From Chara braunii (taxonomy: Eukaryota; Streptophyta; Charophyceae; Charales; Characeae), in contig BFEA01000060.1 in NCBI GenBank assembly GCA_003427395.1, forward strand, positions 1,578,736 to 1,601,813: a stretch of 23,078 nucleotides of DNA, written 5' to 3'. Positions 10,191-18,579 of the stretch are shown in pieces (the stretch's first letter is position 1; every line of letters begins with the position of its first letter). The notes under the pieces were generated by a model. It saw nothing but the letters and a program-made list of their open reading frames with translations. It did not search any database and was not told where the DNA came from. The position numbers and the translations under genes were made by a program.

Positions 10191-11433
10191 AAAATATTTA
10201 TAATAGTGTCCTGACGGGCACGGACCTTACTACCAGCATGAGACACGGTGTCGGGCAGTGAGCTCCCTCTACGCTTCGATGAGCCAGCACGTCTTTAGCC
10301 GCTATCGGGACTGAGATAACACCCAGTCAATGCGTTTCCCGACCACCCAACAATGTTCCCCGCAAAGCTCAGTCGTTGTCAACCAACCCCAATTTGTTTC
10401 CCTCTTTTCGCTTGTCGCTCCCCGAAAGCGACCCCGAGAAAAAGCTCTATTGCCGCTCGTCTACCCTTACAGTCCAGTGTTTCCTCGGTTCTTTTGCCCT
10501 TTTTGCATAGTTTGACATAGACAGACAACAATTATTGGAGGGATAAGAAAAACTCACGTTGCACAAAGCTTCGTTCGGAAGCAGAAGTTTGGACGGTCCA
10601 GGCTACCCTCACTCACTGAATATAGACCATAACTCGGTCCGTCGCGGTTTCATCTTTCTCACCAGACAGGCGGTGCTACCCGTCAGACCTAGCATGCACA
10701 GAGGACCTCCGGTCTCAGAGCCAAACACGTCCCCTCACCCCCGCAAGCTTGGAAAGGCATACACAGCAGCACTGCTGCGCTGACACGTTCTTCTCTCCCC
10801 CTCTCCTTTTCCCTCTCTCTCTTTCTCTCTCTCTTTCTTCCTCTCCCTCACTTTTTGTTTCTCTCTGCCTTCTTTTTTGTCTTCCTTACGAGGGACTGCT
10901 CAGCTCGTCCCTGCGCTAGGTATGCACCTCGAGTGAGGAACCAACCGACAACATGCGATACAAAAGGAGGGAAGGCAAAGAGCAGTTGATTTTCAATGGG
11001 CGCAGCAAGCCGTGTCGACGCAACTTCTCTCTCTCTCCCGCTCTCTCTTTCTCTCTCGCTCTTTTTTTCCCTGATCTCGGCATGCTTCCTTTTCCACCCT
11101 CCCCAACATATACAGGCGATCAAAGAAATAGTAGATGAAGTAGACAGGTTACAATAATACAATCACTGTTTGGTGGGGCGAGTCTCAAGAACCACATTTG
11201 TCAAAGATACAGCTTAGACAAAACATGCAAAACCAAGCAGCATGGCTTAAACCTTTCGAGGAGAGTAACAAGAAAGGAGTCATCTGGGCGGATGGCGGGA
11301 ACGATGGCATGTACATCTCCCGCAGCCACGTACGAGCTCGCCTCTTCACCGCCCCATACCCAGACTCGTGGCTAATTATGCATCTCGCCTCTTCGTGCTC
11401 ATCAATTGACCACCTTTCGACAGTGACTACGCA

Positions 11434-11436
<3 letters not shown>
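10191..11436. other. No gene recognised; pyrimidine-rich tracts
   Basis: There is no convincing coding region, tRNA or mobile element. CT-rich low-complexity blocks occur at about 10,793-10,895 and 11,023-11,073. Confidence 0.4.

Positions 11437-11512
<76 letters not shown>
11437..11512. repeat. (TC)n-(AC)n microsatellite at gap edge
   Basis: A perfect TC dinucleotide run (11,437-11,474) passes directly into an AC run (11,475-11,512), which runs into the N gap. Assembly most likely failed because of this repeat. Confidence 0.95.
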
Positions 11513-11983
11513 NNNNNNNNNNNNNNNNNNNNNNNNNNNNNNNNNNNNNNNNNNNNNNNNNNNNNNNNNNNNNNNNNNNNNNNNNNNNNNNNNNNNNNNN
11601 NNNNNNNNNNNNNNNNNNNNNNNNNNNNNNNNNNNNNNNNNNNNNNNNNNNNNNNNNNNNNNNNNNNNNNNNNNNNNNNNNNNNNNNNNNNNNNNNNNNN
11701 NNNNNNNNNNNNNNNNNNNNNNNNNNNNNNNNNNNNNNNNNNNNNNNNNNNNNNNNNNNNNNNNNNNNNNNNNNNNNNNNNNNNNNNNNNNNNNNNNNNN
11801 NNNNNNNNNNNNNNNNNNNNNNNNNNNNNNNNNNNNNNNNNNNNNNNNNNNNNNNNNNNNNNNNNNNNNNNNNNNNNNNNNNNNNNNNNNNNNNNNNNNN
11901 NNNNNNNNNNNNNNNNNNNNNNNNNNNNNNNNNNNNNNNNNNNNNNNNNNNNNNNNNNNNNNNNNNNNNNNNNNNNNNNNNNN
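11513..11983. other. Assembly gap (471 Ns)
   Basis: There are 471 unknown bases. Any reading frame crossing them is meaningless. The gap is bordered on both sides by CT/CA repeats, so the true length may differ from 471. Confidence 0.98.
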
Positions 11984-11996
11984 ACTCTCTCTCACA

Positions 11997-12050
<54 letters not shown>
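11984..12050. repeat. (CT)n microsatellite
   Basis: An imperfect CT stretch (11,984-12,000) is followed by 25 perfect CT units (12,001-12,050) at the right side of the gap. Confidence 0.95.
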
Positions 12051-12063
<13 letters not shown>

Positions 12064-13292
12064 GGGCCAAGCGCGCTCGAGTACAACTCGCTATCGAGCG
12101 CTACTTCGGACGCCTCTGTGCACACCCCCCCTCTGTCTGGCCAGAGCTCCCCTTTTATACTCTCCTCTTCCCCTCCTCTCACCGCTCATGCCTTCCTCTC
12201 AAGGGGTCTCTCTGCGAGCGCCAAAACGAAAATTTTTGATAAATTTTGCGTCTTCCCGCTTCCACGTCCTGATCCGCTACCCGTCTTCTTTCTCCCAATA
12301 GGATCCGTCTTGCACTTGCCCCCTGAATCGATCGTAGAAAGCTCCTGCGCCTACCTTCCCCAAACTCCTTTCGACTATCAGCATTATCGGTCTTTTCGCG
12401 CCTAGGTGCGTTTTGACCAATGAGTGAGAATATGTGAGATATATCGTAAGCAGGACTCCGAGTTGCTGTCGAAACAGTTACCAAGAAGGGCAGCGATCGT
12501 GCTTCTCCCACCTCAACAGTTATCAAGATCCGTAGGGTGCGTTCGCTTTCTTCCCTCCCACGTAATCCCCGTGAGGTTTCCTTCCCGCTCCTTCCACTGT
12601 CGATCCCTCCTTCTCTCTTACCGCCAATCCCTTGCTAGCAGTTCTCTGCCTCTAGTGGGCTCCTCCCCTTTTTAGCAGCTGCACTACTTAGTTCTTGGAT
12701 TCACCACGCGCTGGCCGATTTCACCTTACGAGCCGCCCCAGAGATGTTTCCTTACCTCCCGGTTTCAATCTTCCTTCACCGTCGGGGTGGCCACTGGCCA
12801 GAGCTCGCTTGACCTCGGTCGTCTGGCGCAACCTGGCCAGCTCGTCATACAGTTGGCCTCCTTTTGAGTGCGCCGAGCAGTGCTGCAGTTGCTCTCCTTC
12901 CATAGGTTTACCCTCTTAAGTTTTCAGACGATGGGATTCTAGGTGGCTTAGCAGCCCCTTCCTTCTCGCAAACTTCAACCCGTTTCTCGGCTCACCAATT
13001 CTCCATAGGTCTTACCATCAGGAACACGAACAGGTCACCAGACGAAAGACGATCACGCTCAACAGGCCTCTGAGTGGTGATGCAGGACTCCCCGTAGCGC
13101 CGGGATCGATCACACCGGAGCCAATCACACCATATCGAGCCGATCACATCGTAAGAACTGTTTTTGACCGAGTTGAGACCGTTCTAATCATGCCGTAATA
13201 GTCGTACCATACTGCGACAGTCAACCCGAAAAACCTTATGCACCAAGCCGATTGCACCCACGTACTGCGTAGATTGTATCATACGCCCCGCC
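12051..13292. other. No gene recognised
   Basis: The stretch is C/T-rich with many short frames on both strands and none with a recognisable domain. A short cluster near 13,094-13,147 repeats a GATCACACC/GATCACATC-like word four times with small changes. It could be 5' flanking DNA of a host gene hidden by the gap, but nothing shows this directly. Confidence 0.35.
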
Positions 13293-13489
13293 GATGGCCA
13301 GCACGTGGCACTTTGTCGCGCAGTGCAGACTTCGATACTGAGCGTCATGTCTTTCGTCAATTTCGAAGTACTGTTTCGCGTTTCGTTTTTGAATTGACTT
13401 CGGTCTTTGTACAGTTCATCTGTGTGTGAACATCAACGCTGCTCTGAGTACTATTCCATAGTACAATTTGCATCGATCTACAATCAACT
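13293..13489 (+). repeat. Left pseudo-LTR of the PLE (197 bp)
   Basis: It starts GATGGCCAGCACG and ends CAACT. It matches 17,961-18,157 over the same 197-bp length with roughly nine or ten differences by eye (about 95% identity). It does not have the TG...CA ends of true LTRs. Such direct repeats in PLEs arise from partial tandem copies. Its left edge matches the sequence immediately after the second ribozyme-like GTC (17,957), apart from three G residues. Confidence 0.9.
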
Positions 13490-13703
13490 TGTATCGAGCG
13501 CAGCAACCAGCCAAGGGGCTTTACTTGGAGTTTGGTGGCGGCGAGGAAACTATACAGTTGAAGGAACGAAGGCGTGTTGAAGAAGAAGATGTCCGAAGAT
13601 TGTTGTAGCTTACGACAAGACCACAAGGCGGGTAACGTGAACGAAGAACTGTTGTGCCTTACGACGAAGACCACGGGGTAACTGGCGTGAACGGAAGAAA
13701 GCT

Positions 13704-14782
13704 TTGCTAAGTGCAGCTGTGGTGTTGTTAAGCACCTGGTTATTGAACCATGATAGGAAACGAAGGACGTATTTCGGCACCTTCAAGGCTTTGAGACACC
13801 TTCCCAAGATAGGGAGTAGAAGGAGTGAATCGTGGGGAAGAAGAGAGAGGCACCGCGACTATGATAGCGGAGGCTGGGAAAGCGGAGGTGACGAACGGCG
13901 TGAGAAAGGACGGGACGAAAGAAGAGGAAGAAGGTATGATGAAAGGCGAGGATACTCGGCGGAGAACTACGCGAGGATGAACTACGATGAAGGAGGAGGA
14001 CGACTAGTTCGTTGCTACGAATGCAACGAAGTCGGACACTACAAAAGTCAATGCCCAAGATTGCAGGGTAGACCGAGCAGTGGAGCGGTGACCCTGAGCA
14101 GAGAACTGGAGGAGTCTCTGAGCTCAGTTGGCCGAATGGCTAAATAGTTGCTTGAACAGCAGAAGGAAGTCGAGGACGCGAAATGAGAGGAGGAGGAAAG
14201 AAAGAAAAGAGAAAGCGAAGAAAGAGCGGCACGGGAAGAAGCGTTAAGGGTGGAGATAGAGAGGAAACAGGCAAAAGAAAAAAAGGAGCAGAAACGAATA
14301 TGAGAGTTCAAGGAAATGCTGGTAGAACAGCGTGAAGAGTACGAAGAGAAACTCACGAAGATTGCGAAACAGGTAAAAGGCATCACAATCGCCAAGCAAA
14401 AGATGACATCGGAACCGACGGCCTCAGAGTCGGAGGAGGAGGCGGAAGCAGAAGAACATATGTCGCTGAATGACAAAAGAAAGAGGAGGGACTCAACAGG
14501 GTTGCGGTGAATAACCCACCTGTCGAGACCCCACAGAAGGTGGGAAGGAAGGATGAAGCAGTGACGCCAGCCAGTCAAAAGAAGAAAGGGAGGGGCCGAC
14601 CGACTAAAGCAGAGGCTCAAGCTAACCGTCTGGTGAGAGGAGAGGATCCGTGGGATGGTGTTCCCATGGGGGACAAGTTCGCCACAGAGTCGGCGTACCG
14701 CAAAGCGGTGAGGAAAGCGATCGGGGCCTTTTATCAGGAGACCCTGAAGCTTATGTGTAAAGGAGCAGGAGTGTCTTTTTAA
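13704..14782 (+). pseudogene. PLE upstream ORF: CCHC zinc knuckle, coiled coil, AT-hook-like
   Basis: The 13,704 frame has an R/G/D/E-rich start and then a retroviral-type zinc knuckle, CYECNEVGHYKSQC (14,013-14,054; C-x2-C-x4-H-x4-C). A long E/K/R-rich, coiled-coil-like region follows (about 14,085-14,480). Three in-frame stops (14,145; near 14,184; near 14,301) break it, and a frameshift near 14,490 leads into a second frame (14,507-14,782). That frame holds KKGRGRPTKAEAQ, an AT-hook-like GRGRP, and a compact helical tail ending KGAGVSF. The 13,704 start is a TTG, and an ATG at 13,750 lies in another frame, so the true start is unclear. The likely role is binding element RNA, like a Gag nucleocapsid. 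Confidence 0.65.
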
Positions 14783-14894
14783 GGAGTCAACGACGCAATT
14801 GACATACTCTCAGAGATGAGAGTAACTTAATGCTTTCGGGGGAATAACTCGTCATGCTCGACATCCGAGAAAACTGACGAGGAAAATCAGATAA

Positions 14895-15320
14895 GGGGGG
14901 AGCTACAAGACCCCGAAGGTAAGGAAGAAGAGTGAATCAGAGGGATGGTCCACGTTGATTGAGCTCCTGGAATGTCGTAAGTGGTGTAAGTTTAGTAGAC
15001 ATGGGAGAAGCCTGAAGCCGATGGTTGAGAGGATAGTTAGGAATGCCCTTCTGTTATTGATTCTCGAGAACGAGATTGAGTGGGGAAGGAAGTATGTCCA
15101 GTGTTGCTGGGATATTTACGAAAACCATAGAGAAGTCTGAGATAACCCTAGCTCCTGTGTTTATGTGCTGATTGACCCGTGGTGCAAGCTGGGATATGTG
15201 GGGAAGACTGAAAGATTGCTAAGCGAACGATGGGCTGAGCACGTTGGTAGAACTGAATCCAGCAACCCTACGAAGAAGAAAAAACTCTATGCATGGTTGA
15301 GAAAATGGGGATGGCAATCC
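14895..15320 (+). pseudogene. PLE GIY-YIG endonuclease domain (N-terminal to RT)
   Basis: The frame opens after a TAA at 14,892. The first part reads WSTLIELLECRKWCKF and leads to an in-frame TGA (15,138-15,140). Right after it comes the nuclease core: CVYVLID (15,156-15,176, the GIY-like strand), GYVGKT (15,192-15,209, the YIG-like strand), and ERWAEH (15,225-15,242, with the Arg expected on the catalytic helix). The domain ends KLYAWLRKWGWQS before TAA at 15,321. The family nicks DNA using a Tyr pair, Arg and a later Glu; I cannot place that Glu because the frame changes near 15,310. Its place before the RT is what marks the Chlamys/Naiad type. Confidence 0.8.
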
Positions 15321-16125
15321 TAATGGATGGAAGGATGACAGGAATAGGAAGAAGAAGAGACGGAAAGGGAGGAGGGAGAGTAAGAAGCCGAGGACAAAGT
15401 TCTTCAACGACGAGAAGGTGATGCGTTTTACGGAAAAGAAAGGGAGAAGAAATGGAAGGTTAACCGAAATCCTGACTACTTTGAAGGGTAAGAAAAAGAG
15501 AACGATTAAGTCAAGTGGAGGGAGGATATGGGCGAAGGATTGGAGTGTAGTTAAAAGGATATTTGGGGAATCGGATGTGCTCCACCAAGGAAAAACGAAG
15601 AAGTTGAAGAACAACAAGGGGTTCCTTGAGCAAGGAGGAACGTTCATCTTCTCAAGGATTAAAGAGAGACACCCAGGTGATCCGGCAACGAGGCGTCTGC
15701 TGCATCAGTTGCTGAAATATCCATGGACGAAAAAGAAACTGTGGCCGCTTTCTATGGAACAGTTGGCTTCCATCTACAGTAACATTAAAGGTTTCTCAAG
15801 AAAAGGGACGAGGAAGACATTGAAAGGAACCGTGGACGTAGTAATAAAGTGCAAGTTCGGAGTAAGTCTAAGACGGAGATTGGTAGTAGGAGTTAAGTAC
15901 GACGAGAGAATTTCGCGTGAAGGTATAAGGAGAATAATGATGGGGAAGATTGAATCCCGCTGTCAATCCCCTACTGAAGCGAAGATACGCTGTCAGAAGC
16001 TCCGACTGGTTTGGAGGAAAAAACAAACAGTCGGACGTCTTCTCCATAACCATAGGCGCATTGGTCGCCAGATGGTGACGGTCTGCCGATGCGCCGACAG
16101 GGGGAACAAGTGTCTTTTCGCCTAA
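15310..16125 (+). pseudogene. PLE linker with CxC motif
   Basis: The frame continues from the endonuclease after one frameshift and is open to the TAA at 16,123-16,125. It is very basic (KDDRNRKKKRRKGRR at the start), with WAKDWSVVKRIF and YPWTKKKLWPLSMEQLASIY in the middle. Near its end is VCRCADRGNKC (16,081-16,113), a CxC pair with a further Cys. A CxC-bearing linker between endonuclease and RT is the described signature of N-terminal-endonuclease PLEs. It is presumably a metal-binding or RNA-binding knot; its function is not established. Confidence 0.75.
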
Positions 16126-16545
16126 GTAGCAGAAAGGATGTGGATGAGAGAATGTGGAATGCAAAGAACGTGGTTCGGGGAGCGGATACGAAGAGGGAGG
16201 ATGTTAGACTGTGCAAGGAGCTAAATAACGAAATGATTAAGAATGAGTTGGAAGTGACTTGGACTATAGATCAGGCGAGAGGGTGTATACGGAAGAAGAG
16301 AGTTGAAATGGATGGAGTGATCGATAAAATTGATGAAGTTAGAACAAGATGGGATGGGCTTGAGTTTTGCCCCCTTGATAAGAACCCTGCTGAAACACTG
16401 GTTATGTGTCCTGTTAAGTACAGTGAGGGTATGAAAACCACATTCTGGGGCAATGAGGCCTTTGAGGCAGTATGGAGAAAAGAGGAAGAGGTGATGGTAC
16501 GAGCGAAGAAAGAATACGATGAGAAGGGTTTAAAGGCTGGGACAA
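16089..16545 (+). pseudogene. PLE region between CxC linker and RT
   Basis: Another frame overlaps the end of the linker and carries on with KDVDERMWNAKNVVRG, ELNNEMIKNELEVTW and WGNEAFEAVWRKEEE. It then changes frame near 16,540 into the RT frame (WDNKGAWGKAYVLPKQKD). It is alpha-helical and charged, and corresponds in position to the N-terminal extension of PLE RTs. It is part of one ancestral ORF now broken by two frameshifts. Confidence 0.6.
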
Positions 16546-17683
16546 CAAGGGTGCGTGGGGGAAGGCCTACGTGCTGCCAAAACAAAAAGACCCAGAGAAG
16601 TTCAGACCGATCTCCCCATCCTTTTCGGAACCGGCGAAGACGGCGAACCAGAGAGTGACCAAGGCTCTGAACTTTCTGCTCTTTTCGTTACCAAGGAACG
16701 ACAACTTTAACCTGAAATCAACGAACCAACTGAAGGAGAGATTGGATGATGTGAGCAAGTGGGCAAGCAGGAAGAAACGAGAGGAACTAAGAGGGGCAGC
16801 TTATGACATCAAAGAGATGTTTAGTAAGCTGCCGCATGAATCGGTAAAGGAGGCAGTCGATTGGATCCTGGACTCGTATGCGAAGAAGGGGAGGAAATTT
16901 GTAATGGTAAAGTCAAAGGGAAAAGGGGCTTCATTCGGGTGCAAGAAGGGAGAGCAAGGGTGGATAAAGGTTGACTTCGAACTAATCAGAAAGATGGTAA
17001 AATTCGACCTCAATAACACCTACTTGTGGGCATCGGATAGGCTGATAAAGCAAAGGGAAGGAATACCGATGGGTAAGTCAAGTAGCCCGCCGATAGCCTG
17101 CATTCTCTGTTCCTTCTACGAGCAAAAGTTTTTGAAAAGTCTGGGGAAGGATGCGGGGTTAATTAGAGGGATTAGACTAGTGGATGACGTGTCTTTGTTT
17201 GTTTGGATGGGATGGAGCAAGGAGAAGAAGGGTAAAGCCAATGAGATTGTTGAGAGGTTCGAACGGGCATATGACCCCAATCTGACACTGAAGAGGACAG
17301 ATGATGGGAAGAACGAGTGGGGATTTTTGGGGTGCAGAGTTCGGATTGAAGGAAAGAAGGTGGAGTGTTGGTACCGTACAAAAAACTTTGAGGAAATCTG
17401 GAATAGCACGGAGAGGGGACTGCAGTATAGGAGCTTCCAGCATTTCGGGTCTTTCACTTTTGTGAAACAAAAAAGAACCTTGGTTTACGGAATGCTCCAC
17501 AAGATCAGAGAATGCACATCCTCTGCAGAAAGAGCGGAGGAAAGTCTGCTATCACGGGGTCGTGAACTTCGGATGCAGTCGTACCCCAAGGAAATGTTCG
17601 TAGGAACTCTCCTGAAATTCGTACGAAGGATAGCGCCCGATTGGAGACAGGTAGCCCATAGGGTGACGCTTGGGACAGGGTAG
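16538..17683 (+). CDS. PLE reverse transcriptase (Penelope/telomerase-type)
   Basis: The frame is open for about 380 codons to TAG at 17,681-17,683; a GTG at 16,571 is used here only for numbering. Motifs: LPKQKDPEKFRPI (2-14); GAAYDIKEMFSKLP (motif A, catalytic Asp 79); REGIPMGKSSSPPIA (motif B, about 162-176); RLVDDVSLFV (motif C, Asp 205 and 206); GFLGCRVR (251-258); and a PLE-type thumb ending RMQSYPKEMF (about 334-343). IPMG in motif B and DIK-M/F-x-x-LP in motif A are typical of PLE and not of LINE or LTR RTs. No GIY-YIG domain follows. All three catalytic Asp residues remain although upstream domains are broken, so this may be a fairly recent copy or a sub-genomic frame. Confidence 0.85.
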   Translation, partial: WDNKGAWGKAYVLPKQKDPEKFRPISPSFSEPAKTANQRVTKALNFLLFSLPRNDNFNLKSTNQLKERLDDVSKWASRKKREELRGAAYDIKEMFSKLPHESVKEAVDWILDSYAKKGRKFVMVKSKGKGASFGCKKGEQGWIKVDFELIRKMVKFDLNNTYLWASDRLIKQREGIPMGKSSSPPIACILCSFYEQKFLKSLGKDAGLIRGIRLVDDVSLFVWMGWSKEKKGKANEIVERFERAYDPNLTLKRTDDGKNEWGFLGCRVRIEGKKVECWYRTKNFEEIWNSTERGLQYRSFQHFGSFTFVKQKRTLVYGMLHKIRECTSSAERAEESLLSRGRELRMQSYPKEMFVGTLLKFVRRIAPDWRQVAHRVTLGTG

Positions 17684-17802
17684 TAGGCCGGGAATGGGGG
17701 AGTATCAATTTCGGGAACCGGGGCTTTCGTAGGAAGTTGGAACGGGAGGACCGGTCGATATTTTTTGGTAGGATGGAGGCAGTTTGAAATAGGATCTGTA
17801 GC

Positions 17803-17829
17803 TATCCGTATCTATTAATAGATAGGATA
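17803..17829 (+). promoter_or_regulatory. AT-rich hairpin in PLE 3' region
   Basis: TATCTATTAATAGATA (17,809-17,824) is a perfect 16-bp palindrome. It is extended by TATCC on the left (17,803-17,807) and GGATA on the right (17,825-17,829), with one unpaired G at 17,808. It sits between the RT stop and the ribozyme-like motifs. It might protect the RNA 3' end or mark RT priming; this is a guess. Confidence 0.55.
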
Positions 17830-17851
17830 ACGACAGTACAGGCCTTTTTCG

Positions 17852-17961
17852 ATTCGGAACGCCCCCCTGAGGATGGCTGGCTCTGGCACCAGCCGAAACG
17901 CGTCATTCGGAACGCCCATCTGAGGATGGTTGGCTCTGGCACCAGCCGAAACGCGTCGGGG
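17852..17961 (+). ncRNA. Tandem hammerhead-ribozyme-like motifs (double hammerhead)
   Basis: Two 53-bp units (17,852-17,904 and 17,905-17,957) differ at three positions. Each has CTGAGGA, a stem II (GGCTGG or GGTTGG with CCAGCC; C to T keeps pairing by wobble), then GAAA and ACGCGT ending in GTC. These are the conserved hammerhead core pieces. ACGCGT is a palindrome, so stem III can form between the two units. The bases before CTGA differ between units and fit opposite cleavage sites: CCCCC before unit 1 pairs with GGGG after the second GTC, and AT before unit 2 pairs with AT after the first GTC. One extra T between CTGAGGA and stem II departs from the consensus. Predicted cuts are after 17,904 and 17,957. 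Confidence 0.65.
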
Positions 17962-18157
17962 ATGGCCAGCACGCGACACTTTGTCGCGCAGTTCAGACTT
18001 CGATACTGAGCGTCATGTCTTTCATCAATTTCGAAGTACTGTTTCGCGTTTCGTTTTTTAATTGACTTCGGTCTTTGTACAGTTCATCTGTGTGTGAACA
18101 TCAACGCTGCTCTGAGTGCTATTCCATAGTACGATTTGCATCGATCTACAACCAACT
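17961..18157 (+). repeat. Right pseudo-LTR of the PLE (197 bp)
   Basis: This is a direct repeat of 13,293-13,489 with the same length and edges. It begins four bases after the predicted second ribozyme cut and ends CAACT, right beside a foldback element at 18,160. It is best read as the start of a second, truncated tandem copy. Confidence 0.9.
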
Positions 18158-18159
18158 GG

Positions 18160-18247
18160 CCTTTTTAGCAGTTCAGTCAGGCACGTGGCCCTTTTTTTTT
18201 TTTTTTTTTGCCTTTCTCCCCCCCCCATGCGACGGGGAGGGGGGGGG

Positions 18248-18299
<52 letters not shown>

Positions 18300-18352
18300 G
18301 GAAAAAAGGAAAACAAAAGGGGCCACGTGCTTGACTGAACTGCTAAAAAAGG
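18160..18352. mobile_element. Foldback element with mirrored homopolymer interior
   Basis: Outer inverted repeats of 32-34 bp (18,160-18,191 and 18,319-18,352), containing AGCAGTTCAGTCA and TGACTGAACTGCT, pair with one mismatch and one indel. Inside, a T run (18,192-18,209) and a C run (18,218-18,226) face a G run (about 18,239-18,247) and about 50 A (18,248-18,297), so the interior can also pair. A transcript would form one long hairpin. There is no coding capacity. Confidence 0.7.
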
Positions 18353-18425
18353 TCAGCCCGAGTTTCAACTTTCAACTGAATTTGAAACTCGGGCCCTAAC
18401 TAAACTGCTAAAAAGCAGTTTGAAA
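18353..18425. repeat. Two adjacent short hairpins next to the foldback
   Basis: CCCGAGTTTCAA (from 18,357) pairs with TTGAAACTCGGG (to about 18,394). AAACTGCTAAAAAGCAGTTT (about 18,403-18,422) is a near-perfect hairpin that repeats the ACTGCTAAAAA word of the foldback arm. These may be the outer remains of a larger foldback family. Confidence 0.5.
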
Positions 18426-18579
18426 TGCAATTACAAACTGTAACCCTGACTGCGCAGTAGTTTTCTCTCTCTTTTTTTTTTTCTTTTAACGCATGCACAC
18501 ACATACCCCTTTTATTCTGGGGGACTGCCCTTTATGCCAAAATGGAAATCTCCATAGCCATCAAAACTTCCGGGTACTT

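Larger units (their letters stand above)
13293..18157 (+). mobile_element. Penelope-like retroelement with N-terminal GIY-YIG domain (Chlamys-like)
   Basis: Order on the plus strand: left pseudo-LTR (13,293-13,489), ORF with CCHC knuckle, coiled coil and AT-hook-like motif (13,704-14,782), GIY-YIG endonuclease (14,895-15,320), basic linker with CxC (15,310-16,125), RT (16,538-17,683), 3' UTR hairpin (17,803-17,829), paired hammerhead-like motifs (17,852-17,961), right pseudo-LTR (17,961-18,157). GIY-YIG before RT, joined by a CxC-bearing linker, is the published hallmark of the N-terminal-endonuclease PLE clade (Naiad in animals; Chlamys in green algae, spike mosses and slime molds). Direct repeats without protease, integrase or RNase H argue against an LTR retrotransposon. 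The copy is damaged by several frameshifts and stops. No clear target-site duplication was found. Confidence 0.88.

Noticed and set aside
11198-12301. A 367-codon plus frame and two long minus frames across the gap
   Set aside because: Most of each is Ns or CT/CA dinucleotide repeat; the reading frame is not real.
14048-14620. A 190-codon Ser/Phe-rich minus frame, and similar minus frames to 17,708
   Set aside because: They are complements of purine-rich PLE coding DNA, which naturally gives Ser/Phe/Leu-rich open antisense frames.
17684-17851. A second, C-terminal GIY-YIG domain after the RT as in canonical Penelope
   Set aside because: Only about 170 bases separate the RT stop from the ribozyme-like units, and no such motif is seen there.
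13293-18157. LTR retrotransposon (direct repeats plus CCHC knuckle)
   Set aside because: There is no protease, integrase or RNase H. The repeats lack TG...CA ends, and the RT motifs (GIPMG, DIKEMF) are of Penelope type with a GIY-YIG domain upstream.
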